Source: JBMYZL01 sp049610385 (GTDB taxonomy: Bacteria > Bacteroidota > Bacteroidia > Flavobacteriales_D > Sanyastnellaceae). Taken from it: a stretch of 64,000 nucleotides of DNA. The stretch lies in contig JBMYZL010000008.1 in the NCBI GenBank assembly GCA_049610385.1, positions 1-64,000 on the forward strand, read 5' to 3'. The translations under genes were made by a program, and so were the position numbers. Of the stretch, positions 52,798-60,128 are shown in pieces (the first letter of the stretch is position 1; every line of letters begins with the position of its first letter). The notes under the pieces are model-generated. The model was given only the letters and a program-made list of their open reading frames with translations, was not told where the DNA came from and did no database searches.

Positions 52798-53175
52798 ATG
52801 GATCCCAATTCAAATGCCATCCGAGAATGGCTGAAAACTGAAAACAGTCCCACCTTGTCCCAAATCCAAATTCAAGTCGATGATTGGATTCGAACCATTG
52901 GTGTTCGATACTTCTCGGAATTGACCAACATGGCCATCTTGACCGAAGAAGTAGGAGAATTGGCCCGCATCATGGCCCGGCGCTATGGCGATCAGTCTGA
53001 AAAGCCCTCCGACACATCCAAAGATTTGGGTGACGAAATGGCGGATGTGCTTTGGGTTTTGGTGGCATTGGCGAATCAAACAGGAATCGACCTGTCAGTG
53101 GCATTGGCGAAGAACATCGCCAAAAAAAACCACCGCGATGGCGAACGACACCGCCACAATCCCAAACTCAAATGA
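52798..53175 (+). CDS. MazG-like nucleotide pyrophosphohydrolase
   Basis: The 125-residue all-helical protein has the MazG-type Mg-binding pattern: MAILTEEVGELARIM (EExxE) followed by KDLGDEMADVLWVLVALANQTGID (ExxD). These enzymes remove pyrophosphate from nucleoside triphosphates, often house-cleaning of modified dNTPs. It is co-directional with dtd, 15 bases apart, and dtd-MazG pairs are common in Bacteroidota. The substrate is not predictable. Confidence 0.9.
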   Translation: MDPNSNAIREWLKTENSPTLSQIQIQVDDWIRTIGVRYFSELTNMAILTEEVGELARIMARRYGDQSEKPSDTSKDLGDEMADVLWVLVALANQTGIDLSVALAKNIAKKNHRDGERHRHNPKLK

Positions 53176-53244
53176 ACCTCGACGGGTCAATGCACACAAC
53201 GAACGGCCGACCCGGATGACATCTTCAGGTTCATTTTGGGCACT

Positions 53245-54090
53245 TCATCGGCGAACGGATTCAGGCATCAAGCAGACCGGTATGGGCTTCATTTTGTGCT
53301 CATTCACGCGATGGAAACGGTCGAAAGTCGCCAGGGCATCTTTTTGCTCCTGAGCCAAGCCCTCAGGGCAACCTTCAGGATGCAAAGAACGCAAGCGCAT
53401 GGCCCATTCCAAAGCCGGATAAGTAGCTCCAAGTTGGTCTTCATCCGTTCTGTCGTCACCCCACAATCCGTCCGTGGGTGGCGCTGTCAAAATGTCACTT
53501 CGCACTTGCAAATGGGCCCCAAGTTGAAACACTTCGGTCTTCATCAAATCCGCAATAGGGCTCAAATCCACGCCGCCGTCTCCATATTTGGTGTAGAAGC
53601 CAACCCCAAAATCTTCGACCTTGTTTCCGGTGCCCGCAACCAAACATCCACAACGCTGGGCAAGGGCGTACAACGTGGTCATTCGTAGACGAGCACGCGA
53701 ATTGGCCAAAGCCAAGCCTTCCGATTCATCCGGAACCGCATCCAACGGAGGCAACGCATGGCAAAAGACATCATATACCTGCGACAGATCTACGAAATGG
53801 GCCTTCACTTGATTCGGAAAACGCCGCTTCAAATCTTCGATGTGCCCCGCAGAACGTGACGCTTGATCAGGCGCCTGATGAATGGGCATGTCCAGCACAT
53901 GCGTCTTCAGGCCTGTCAAGGCACACAACGTAGAAGTCACCGCTGAATCAATCCCCCCAGAAACCCCCACGACAAATCCGTGGACCCCGGCTTGGATGGC
54001 ATAATCACGAAGCCAATCTACAATCACAGATTCAGCCACATCGGGCCGAAAAGCAGGTGCGGGAAAATCCAATAAACGATTCATTGACAT
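53245..54090 (-). CDS. nadE: NAD synthase, ammonia-dependent
   Basis: NadE amidates deamido-NAD with ATP in the last step of NAD synthesis. The 281 residues contain the PP-loop SGGIDSAVTSTL (about 45-56), SRARLRMTTLYALAQRCGCLVAGTGNKVEDFGVGFYTKYGDGGVDLSPIADLMKTEVFQLG, and APPTDGLWGDDRTDEDQLGATYP. No nitrilase domain is fused, so ammonia is used or supplied by another protein. Either ATG at 54090 or 54084 may start it. Flavobacteria often have nadE near gldB and gldC, as here. Confidence 0.95.
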   Translation of the reverse strand: MSMNRLLDFPAPAFRPDVAESVIVDWLRDYAIQAGVHGFVVGVSGGIDSAVTSTLCALTGLKTHVLDMPIHQAPDQASRSAGHIEDLKRRFPNQVKAHFVDLSQVYDVFCHALPPLDAVPDESEGLALANSRARLRMTTLYALAQRCGCLVAGTGNKVEDFGVGFYTKYGDGGVDLSPIADLMKTEVFQLGAHLQVRSDILTAPPTDGLWGDDRTDEDQLGATYPALEWAMRLRSLHPEGCPEGLAQEQKDALATFDRFHRVNEHKMKPIPVCLMPESVRR

Positions 54091-54110
54091 TCACATCGAA
54101 ACACAAAACC

Positions 54111-55031
54111 TCAAAACATCACCCCAACTGACACGGACAACGCCGCTGATTTGCCATTGAATTCCGTGAGCAGAGGTTCTCCGTCTGAAAACTGCGGTAA
54201 TCGATCGTCCGTGGATCGAATGATCGAACCCAACTCATTTGCCTGGTAAATGTTGTTGAGCCCCATGTTGTAAGTCAAGCCCACAAGCAAAGCAGTGGTT
54301 CCCGTGAACCGTCGCTCAATTCCCAGTCCAATAATCATAGATGGGCGAAAAGATTTGATGAGTTCGGCGTATTCACCGGGCTCTCGGTCATCCAAAATCA
54401 CCCGACGGCTTTCCTCGGGAGGGGCTGCCCCCGTCAAAACCCAATCCTCTTCACCAACTGCATCCCGGGTGTGTGTAATCCATCGCTTTTCATCTGCCTC
54501 GGCACGTACATTGATTCCGAACCCTGCTCCAAATTCCCCTACAAAGGTCGTGTAACCCAGTTCTCGCGTGCGCATCTTGAACGTAACGGGCAATTCAACG
54601 TACTGCAGCTGTTGGCGAAGTTCAATTTGCTCCACAACATCCAATTCTCCCTGGGTGCCTCCATCGGTCGTTTGAAAGCGTTGAATCCGTCCCCCCGTAT
54701 TGAACACATGAACACCTGTGCTCACTGCATAGGAGTCTGTGAACATCATATCAAAAACGAACTCAAATCCGAATTGGCCCACCAAGCCTGAGTTCCAATG
54801 CGCATAATCCCGAGACATCCCGAAACTCAAGTTGGGTGACAAAGCCAATCCCAAATGGAATTTGGACGGAGCCGGAGGGGCGTAAAGCGTGCCTCGAGGG
54901 CGGACAGTTTGGGTGGAATCTACAGGCGGCTGGGTTTGGCCAAAAGCCATCGGCACCGTTGCAGTGCAACACAGCAGCAGCATCAGCCCCATGGACCCTG
55001 CTTTCATGGATGAGTGAATCAGCTTTGTCAT
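54111..55031 (-). CDS. outer-membrane beta-barrel protein, PorT-family-like
   Basis: The 306-residue protein (start MTKLIHSSMKAGSMGLML) has a signal peptide ending near AFGQ, a Pro-rich start, and a barrel with amphipathic strands (FHLGLALSPNLSFGM, LQYVELPVTFKMRTRELGYTTFVGEFGAGFGINVRAE). The pattern is that of PF13568, which includes PorT/SprT, a T9SS factor, but also many unrelated barrels, so a T9SS role is only possible. A TAGATTTG element lies nine bases before the ATG and rules out the longer start. It lies between nadE and gldB. Confidence 0.75.
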   Translation of the reverse strand: MTKLIHSSMKAGSMGLMLLLCCTATVPMAFGQTQPPVDSTQTVRPRGTLYAPPAPSKFHLGLALSPNLSFGMSRDYAHWNSGLVGQFGFEFVFDMMFTDSYAVSTGVHVFNTGGRIQRFQTTDGGTQGELDVVEQIELRQQLQYVELPVTFKMRTRELGYTTFVGEFGAGFGINVRAEADEKRWITHTRDAVGEEDWVLTGAAPPEESRRVILDDREPGEYAELIKSFRPSMIIGLGIERRFTGTTALLVGLTYNMGLNNIYQANELGSIIRSTDDRLPQFSDGEPLLTEFNGKSAALSVSVGVMF

Positions 55032-55040
55032 CTTTGCGTT

Positions 55041-55048
55041 CAAATCTA
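55041..55048 (-). promoter_or_regulatory. -7 promoter element TAGATTTG before the PorT-like gene
   Basis: On the minus strand TAGATTTG matches TAnnTTTG exactly and ends nine bases before the ATG at 55031. A TTTG lies only 11 bases further upstream, too close for a standard -33 box. Confidence 0.45.
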
Positions 55049-55071
55049 CTGCACCTGAACAAACCAATTCC

Positions 55072-56169
55072 ATGCCAAACCACGCCTTTCTCAACCGACC
55101 AACCGGCATATTGTGCATCGCCTTGATTTTTGGACTGGGTGTCTTGGGGTTTTGGGGTTGGCAGCAATGGCTTGATCCTTCGCCATGGCACATCGAAGCT
55201 GATGACGTTGAATGGGCCGATGGAACATGGGGACCCAGTATCCATTTGCATCAAGTGATCCGTGAATTGCCAGAGGATGATGAAGCCGCCCTTCGTCATT
55301 TTCGGACAACTTCAAGCCTCCATTTTGCACGAATCTATGTCGAAGACATTCTGTCCATCGGGTCCATCGATTCGGCAGGAACAGCGCGAGAATTGAAGCG
55401 ATTTGCCCGACATGAATCCATCGCACCTACGCTGCATGCTGTCGATTCCACCAGCGGAGAACCCAACCGACTTGAATCCACTGAAGCTTTCATGGAAAGG
55501 GCGTTTCGACGATTTCACCACCATTTCCCCTCGGTCGACATTCCCCAATTGATTTGGATGCACAGCGGATTCAACAGCGCCGTTTGGCCCGATGCCAAGG
55601 TCCTGGCCGTGGGGTTGGAATGGTTTCTCGGGGCAGAACACGCCATTGTTCAAAGCATGGCACCTTCCGCATTTCCCGGTTATTTGAGAAACCGGATGTC
55701 CGTGGACCGCATGGGTCCTGAAGCCATCAGGGGTTGGTTGTTGGTTCATTTCAGTCAGCATGGGTATGCGCCTGAAACCTGTGCGGATGCCTTGCTGTTT
55801 TGGGGGAAGGTGACTTTCGTTTTGGACCAAATCCTCCCCGACACACCGGATGCCCTGTGGATGGACTGGGATGAAGCTGAATGGAATTGGGCGAAATCAC
55901 ATGAACGGGCGATTTGGGTCGAATTGAGTCAGCAAGATGTCTTGTTCGAGACGAATCCAATGGAATTCATGCGGTGGTTCAACGAAGGGCCCTTCACCCG
56001 GGCTGCCGCCATTCCGCAAGAGAGCCCAGATCGGCTCGGGGCTTTCATGGGCTGGCGCATCGTTTCCGACTACATGATGGAACACCCCGAAACGGCATTT
56101 TCTGAACTCATGTCGATGACGGACCCCATGCCCTTTTTGAAATCTTACCGGCCCCAGTCTACCCCCTGA
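55072..56169 (+). CDS. gldB: gliding motility protein GldB-like
   Basis: The 365-residue protein matches GldB in pattern: FHHHFPSVDIPQLIWMHSGFNSAVWPDAKVLAVGLEWFLGAEH (about 146-188), FVLDQILPDTPDALWMDWDEAEWNWAKSHERAIWVELSQQDVLFETN, and FTRAAAIPQESPDRLGAFMGWRIVSDYM. GldB is needed for gliding and T9SS function; its Flavobacterium form is a lipoprotein. Here the N-terminus (PTGILCIALIFGLGVLGFWGW) reads as a membrane helix without a lipobox. gldC follows, but on the opposite strand, and nadE is nearby. Confidence 0.8.
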   Translation: MPNHAFLNRPTGILCIALIFGLGVLGFWGWQQWLDPSPWHIEADDVEWADGTWGPSIHLHQVIRELPEDDEAALRHFRTTSSLHFARIYVEDILSIGSIDSAGTARELKRFARHESIAPTLHAVDSTSGEPNRLESTEAFMERAFRRFHHHFPSVDIPQLIWMHSGFNSAVWPDAKVLAVGLEWFLGAEHAIVQSMAPSAFPGYLRNRMSVDRMGPEAIRGWLLVHFSQHGYAPETCADALLFWGKVTFVLDQILPDTPDALWMDWDEAEWNWAKSHERAIWVELSQQDVLFETNPMEFMRWFNEGPFTRAAAIPQESPDRLGAFMGWRIVSDYMMEHPETAFSELMSMTDPMPFLKSYRPQSTP

Positions 56170-56203
56170 AACCAACTCGTTTGAAGCGTGATATCGATTG
56201 GAC

Positions 56204-56542
56204 TCAGTCCTGAATGACATTCAAGCGTTTCGCCAATTCTTCGGTGAACTTCCGGATGGCCTCCGCATGCGCCTTGTCAGAAGTGGCCTTCTCAAATGTA
56301 TTGGCCAAGGTCATCATCGATTGGCAGACAAAGTGCTGCATTTCTTCCACGGACATCTCCTTCGTCCAAAGGTCCATGTGCATGGCCGTGCGTTCCTGAC
56401 CGTCCCACATGGCGAGGGCCATGGCCTTGGCTTTCCGCTGTGATACCCCACCATCTGTAGCGGTCCAAGTGATGTCCTCGGGCACCTTGTTGGCGTCCAT
56501 GCAGACGCGGATGTCAATCTGTGATTCTCGGTTCTGGGCCAT
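56204..56542 (-). CDS. gldC: gliding motility protein GldC
   Basis: The 112-residue protein matches GldC: ESQIDIRVCMDANKVPEDITWTATDGG, KAKAMALAMWDGQERTAMHMDLWTKEMSVEEMQHFVCQSM and KFTEELAKRLNV. GldC aids gliding in Flavobacterium but is not essential there. It is usually next to gldB; here it lies 34 bases away but convergent, downstream of the engB gene on the minus strand. Confidence 0.93.
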   Translation of the reverse strand: MAQNRESQIDIRVCMDANKVPEDITWTATDGGVSQRKAKAMALAMWDGQERTAMHMDLWTKEMSVEEMQHFVCQSMMTLANTFEKATSDKAHAEAIRKFTEELAKRLNVIQD

Positions 56543-56577
56543 GTCGAAATGAAGTTGGGTTCGTCGGAATGGATTGT

Positions 56578-57195
56578 TCAGAAAAGCTCGTTGGTTTGTG
56601 AGATGAATTGACGAAGTGCATCACATCCTTCCCCCGTCTCTGAACTGGTGATATAAACAGGCGGCATCCGATGCCACTGCTTCAACATTTCGGATTCATA
56701 AGCCGGCAAAAATGCCGTGCGCTCGCTCTTGTTCAACTTGTCCAATTTGGTAAATACCATCACAAAGGGCAACCCATTCTCGCCCATCCAAGCCATGAAC
56801 TCCAAATCCACCTTTTGAGGCGCCAGACGACAGTCAATCAAGAGCATCACACACATCAAATTGGGGCGACCCGTCAGGTATTGCTCTGATGTCCGCTGCC
56901 ATTTGACCCGGCTCTTTTTTGACACTTTGGCGTAGCCAAATCCCGGCAAATCCACCAAGTACCAAGACCCATCATTGATGTCAAAATGATTCAGCAATTG
57001 AGTCTTTCCAGGCGTCGAAGAGGTTTTTGCCAAGGATTTGTTGCCCACCAAAGCATTGATGAGCGAGCTTTTGCCGACATTGGATCGACCGATGAACGCA
57101 TATTCAGGACGATCCGGATTGGGACACTCCCTCGGATGGGCACTGCTTTTGACAAACACCGCCTGCTTGATGTCCGGATCTTTCATGTCGGTCAT
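56578..57195 (-). CDS. engB: ribosome biogenesis GTPase EngB (YihA/YsxC)
   Basis: EngB takes part in 50S subunit assembly. The 205 residues (start MTDMKDPDIKQAVFVKSS) have GRSNVGKSSLINAL (G1, about 37-50), the switch region KTSSTPGKTQLLNHF (G2), DLPGFGYAKV (G3), FTKLDK (G4) and the SSETGEG G5 motif. The ATG is two bases after the hydrolase stop and the gldC gene starts 35 bases downstream. Upstream in-frame ATG at 57228 lies inside the hydrolase gene and is less likely. Confidence 0.95.
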   Translation of the reverse strand: MTDMKDPDIKQAVFVKSSAHPRECPNPDRPEYAFIGRSNVGKSSLINALVGNKSLAKTSSTPGKTQLLNHFDINDGSWYLVDLPGFGYAKVSKKSRVKWQRTSEQYLTGRPNLMCVMLLIDCRLAPQKVDLEFMAWMGENGLPFVMVFTKLDKLNKSERTAFLPAYESEMLKQWHRMPPVYITSSETGEGCDALRQFISQTNELF

Positions 57196-57197
57196 GC

Positions 57198-57968
57198 TCA
57201 GGAGATGAAGCCCCGTTGGCACATCCAATCATTCAACAAACCATTGAACGCTTGTGGATGCTCCATCATAGGTGCGTGGCCGCATTCATCAATCCAAAAA
57301 AGGTCGCAGTCCGGAAGTCCTTTGTGAAAATCTTCCGCCACTTCTGGTGGGGTGATGACGTCGTTCTTGCCCCAAATCAAACACACCGGAATCGCCATGT
57401 TGGGCAAGTCTTTGGCCATGTTGTGCCGAATGGCAGATTTGGCGATGGCCAAAATTCGCAACACCTTCTCCCGGCTGTTGACTGCCTCAAAACACTCATC
57501 TACAAGGGCTTCTGTCGCATGCTTGGGGTCAAAGAAAGTCACCGCCACCTTCTCCCGAATAAACGTCTTGTCCTCACGGCGTGGGAAACTGTTCCCAAAT
57601 GCATTCTCATAAAGGCCACTCGACGCGGTCAAGGTCATGGACAAAATCCTGTCGAGGTGATCCCGGGTGTATATCAAAGCCACATGCCCTCCCAAGCTGT
57701 TGCCCAGAATGTGGAATTTTTCCAAGCCCAATTCATCCACGAACCCCTCAATGTGCTTGGCGATGGCAGCCGCACTCGTCTTCAGCATCGGCAATTCGTA
57801 AATGGGCAACATCGGAATGATGACACGGAAGTGTTTACTGAAATGGTCCAGAACGGCCTCGAAGTTGCTCAAGGCACCAAACAATCCATGGAGCAAGACC
57901 ATTGGCCGGCCTGTTCCGGCCTCCACGTATTTGTATTGGCCACGTTCCAAAATCTCAGGGTTATTCAT
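57198..57968 (-). CDS. alpha/beta fold hydrolase of the engB locus
   Basis: The 256-residue protein (start MNNPEILERGQYKYVEAGTG) has VLLHGLFGALSNF (HG oxyanion motif), the nucleophile motif GNSLGGHVAL (Ser), CLIWGKNDVITPPE with the acid residue, and DECGHAPMMEHPQ with the His. This type is found next to engB and mraZ in many Bacteroidota. The substrate is unknown. The region upstream (57969-58171) is shared with mraZ and carries MraZ-like boxes. An ATG at 58025 would lie in that region and is possible. Confidence 0.85.
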   Translation of the reverse strand: MNNPEILERGQYKYVEAGTGRPMVLLHGLFGALSNFEAVLDHFSKHFRVIIPMLPIYELPMLKTSAAAIAKHIEGFVDELGLEKFHILGNSLGGHVALIYTRDHLDRILSMTLTASSGLYENAFGNSFPRREDKTFIREKVAVTFFDPKHATEALVDECFEAVNSREKVLRILAIAKSAIRHNMAKDLPNMAIPVCLIWGKNDVITPPEVAEDFHKGLPDCDLFWIDECGHAPMMEHPQAFNGLLNDWMCQRGFIS

Positions 57969-58036
57969 CGTCAGCAAATGTCCGAAGAAAACCGCATGAC
58001 TCGGAATTGTTGATAACGTGTTCATTGCTTAATTCT

Positions 58037-58051
58037 CCCACTTTGACCCAC
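58037..58051 (-). promoter_or_regulatory. pair of MraZ-like boxes facing the hydrolase gene
   Basis: On the minus strand GTGGG occurs at 58051-58047 and again at 58041-58037, exactly 10 bases apart. This is the same unit and spacing as the larger repeat set on the plus strand 65 bases away. They lie 69 bases before the hydrolase ATG and could let MraZ control that transcript too. Confidence 0.5.
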
Positions 58052-58114
58052 TTTTTCAAAATCCAAGTAGGGCGCGAGTTTTCAACGAATGGATGGTGAA
58101 GAGTTTTCCACAAA

Positions 58115-58159
58115 GTGGGAGAAAGTGTCAAACTGTGGGGGAAAGTGGGAAATCTTGGG
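58115..58159 (+). promoter_or_regulatory. MraZ operator: five 10-bp-spaced GTGGG-type repeats
   Basis: GTGGG starts at 58115, 58135 and 58145, with weaker copies at 58125 (GTGTC) and 58155 (TTGGG), a perfect 10-base period. MraZ is known to bind direct repeats of this type upstream of its own gene and to repress the dcw cluster. The last copy abuts the -7-like TACTTTTG at 58160-58167, so bound MraZ would block RNA polymerase. Confidence 0.85.
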
Positions 58160-58167
58160 TACTTTTG
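58160..58167 (+). promoter_or_regulatory. -7 promoter element TACTTTTG before mraZ
   Basis: TACTTTTG matches TAnnTTTG exactly. Four bases separate it from the mraZ ATG at 58172, so the transcript is expected to have almost no leader. The -33 position is filled by the MraZ repeats and no TTTG is seen there. Confidence 0.5.
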
Positions 58168-58171
58168 GAGT

Positions 58172-58663
58172 ATGCTGAATCTGCTCGGAGAATACACTTG
58201 CAAAGTCGACGCGAAGGGACGTCTGTCCTTCCCTGCGCGCCTGCGGAAGCAGCTCGACGGCGTGTTGCATCACGGGCTGGTTCTGAACCGAGATATTTTC
58301 GAAGGTTGTTTGGTCTTGTACCCCCAGCCAGAATGGGACAAGGTGAATGAGGAAATGTCCCGATTGAGTCGGTACAACCGGAAGCACCAGCTCTTTCAGC
58401 GCAAATTCATGAAGGGTGCCACCCACGTGGAACTCGATGCTGCTGCCCGGATATCCATTCCGGCTTTGCTCTTGAAGCATGCGGGAATCGATGTCAAAAA
58501 GGCCAATGAAATTGTGGTGTCAGGTTTAGGGGAGAAGATTGAAATCTGGAGCAAAGCGAGATACGGTGCCCAAGTCTTGGGCGAAGATGAAGATTTCGAT
58601 TTTGGGTACTTAGCGGAAGAGGTGCGGCGCGATCTCGAGCCGGGTCAAAATGACCTTTCTTGA
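58172..58663 (+). CDS. mraZ: transcriptional regulator MraZ
   Basis: MraZ is a ring-forming DNA-binding protein with two AbrB-like halves and represses the division and cell-wall cluster. The 163 residues (start MLNLLGEYTCKVDAKGRLSFPARLR) have both DxxGR motifs: DAKGRLSFPA and DAAARISIPA, the second with an Ala in place of Gly. Length exceeds the usual 140-150 by a C-terminal acidic tail (GEDEDFDFGYLAEEV). The ATG at 58115 lies inside its own operator and is not the start. rsmH overlaps its stop (TGATG). Confidence 0.95.
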   Translation: MLNLLGEYTCKVDAKGRLSFPARLRKQLDGVLHHGLVLNRDIFEGCLVLYPQPEWDKVNEEMSRLSRYNRKHQLFQRKFMKGATHVELDAAARISIPALLLKHAGIDVKKANEIVVSGLGEKIEIWSKARYGAQVLGEDEDFDFGYLAEEVRRDLEPGQNDLS

Positions 58664-59595
58664 TGGATCCAGCCCCGAAAACATATCATGTGCCCGTGAT
58701 GTTGAAGGGATGCCTGAAAGGGCTGGACCTCCAACCCGACGGGACCTATGTCGATGTCACTTTTGGAGGAGGGGGGCATTCTAAAGCCATTTTGGACCAA
58801 TTGTCCCATGCTGGCCAACTCATCGGCTTTGACCAAGACCCGGATGCACTCGCCAACGTTCCCGATGACCCCCGTTTCACGCTCATTCCGGAAAACTTTC
58901 GATACATCCGCAACTTTTTGCGCATGCATGGCATTCGCAAGGTACAGGGCATTTTGGCGGATTTGGGGGTGTCCAGTCACCAATTCGATGCCGGAGAACG
59001 TGGCTTTTCGATCCGGACTGACGCCCCTCTGGACATGCGGATGAATCCAAAAGTCGGCGCATCAGCTGCAGATTGGCTGGCCCATATCCCCTTGGAAGAC
59101 TTGACGACAACCTTGCGGCTCTACGGCGAATTGCAGCGGCCTGACAAATGCGCCCATGCCATTTTGGCCCACCGAGAACAACTCCCCTTGAAAACCACCG
59201 GAGATTTGATTCAAGCGGTTTCTCACCTCGCACCGCGGGGCAAGGAAAACAAATTCAATGCACAAGTTTTTCAGGCCATCCGAATCGCGGTCAATGATGA
59301 GCTTGCTGCACTGCGAGAAATGCTGGAGGCTTCCGTGACCCTGTTGCCCGAAGGGGGACGGCTAGTGGTCATGAGCTACCACAGTTTGGAAGACCGTCTG
59401 GTCAAGCATTTCATGCGTTCTGGCAATTTCGAAGATCGACAAGAACGAGATTTCAAAGGCGCACTGCGCGCCCCTTTCCATCCGCTCAACCGCAAGGCCA
59501 TGATGGCAAGCGAATCGGAAAAATCAGCCAATCCGCGAAGTCGAAGCGCAAAGCTGCGCATCGCCGAGCGCACATCAATCCCTTTGGCCTCATGA
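58663..59595 (+). CDS. rsmH: 16S rRNA (cytosine-1402-N4)-methyltransferase RsmH
   Basis: RsmH (MraW) methylates C1402 of 16S rRNA with SAM. The 310 residues (start MDPAPKTYHVPVMLKGCLKGL) have the SAM site DGTYVDVTFGGGGHSKAIL, the fold motif LADLGVSSHQFDAGERGFSI, and the C-terminal VMSYHSLEDRLVKHFMR. It is the second gene of the dcw cluster. The ATG overlaps the mraZ stop, and a TTG just before it is not needed. The next gene overlaps its stop by four bases. Confidence 0.97.
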   Translation: MDPAPKTYHVPVMLKGCLKGLDLQPDGTYVDVTFGGGGHSKAILDQLSHAGQLIGFDQDPDALANVPDDPRFTLIPENFRYIRNFLRMHGIRKVQGILADLGVSSHQFDAGERGFSIRTDAPLDMRMNPKVGASAADWLAHIPLEDLTTTLRLYGELQRPDKCAHAILAHREQLPLKTTGDLIQAVSHLAPRGKENKFNAQVFQAIRIAVNDELAALREMLEASVTLLPEGGRLVVMSYHSLEDRLVKHFMRSGNFEDRQERDFKGALRAPFHPLNRKAMMASESEKSANPRSRSAKLRIAERTSIPLAS

Positions 59596-60128
59596 GCAAT
59601 TGGCTTTCAAGATTCCGTCAGCCAAAGAAGGCCGCTCCGTCTGGGCCAGAAGTGCGAAATCAACCCTTCGCCAAAGGCGCAGCCATTGAGGGAGATCAAA
59701 AAATTTCCATCTTGGACGTGGAGGCCGGGGAAGATGAAGCCGGCATCCGCCGCAAAAAACAGCTTCAAGGCCGCCGATCCAGCAACGTCCGCCCATTGAT
59801 TCGCGACTTGCTGAGCGGTGAATTTTTGACTCAAGCCGGCGTGACACGGAACATTCCGTATCTCGTGTTTGTCAGTGGTCTCTTTCTGCTCTATATCAGC
59901 ATGGGATATCATTTCGAGCGGATTGAACGAGAAAAAATGAATGCCTTGCGCAAGATTGAAGAGCTCAATGCGGAGTTCAAAACCTTGCAAGCAGACTTCG
60001 AAATCCGTCGACACCAAAGCCGACTGGAAGTGGAGATGGCAGAACATGGATTGCACCAGCCCAAGCACCCCCCACATTTGCTGCAAGCCGATGAGGTGGA
60101 TTTGTCCCAAATCAACCCCGACATGTGA
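59592..60128 (+). CDS. ftsL: FtsL-like cell division protein
   Basis: The 178-residue protein has a cytoplasmic N-terminal part (about 1-95, rich in charged residues), one membrane helix (PYLVFVSGLFLLYISMGY, about 88-106) and a short periplasmic coiled coil (IEREKMNALRKIEELNAEFKTLQADFEIRRHQSR). This, and its place between rsmH and ftsI, fit FtsL, which with FtsB and FtsQ activates septal peptidoglycan synthesis. Sequence conservation of FtsL is poor, so the call depends on topology and synteny. The long N-terminal tail is typical of Bacteroidota. Confidence 0.85.
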   Translation: MSNWLSRFRQPKKAAPSGPEVRNQPFAKGAAIEGDQKISILDVEAGEDEAGIRRKKQLQGRRSSNVRPLIRDLLSGEFLTQAGVTRNIPYLVFVSGLFLLYISMGYHFERIEREKMNALRKIEELNAEFKTLQADFEIRRHQSRLEVEMAEHGLHQPKHPPHLLQADEVDLSQINPDM

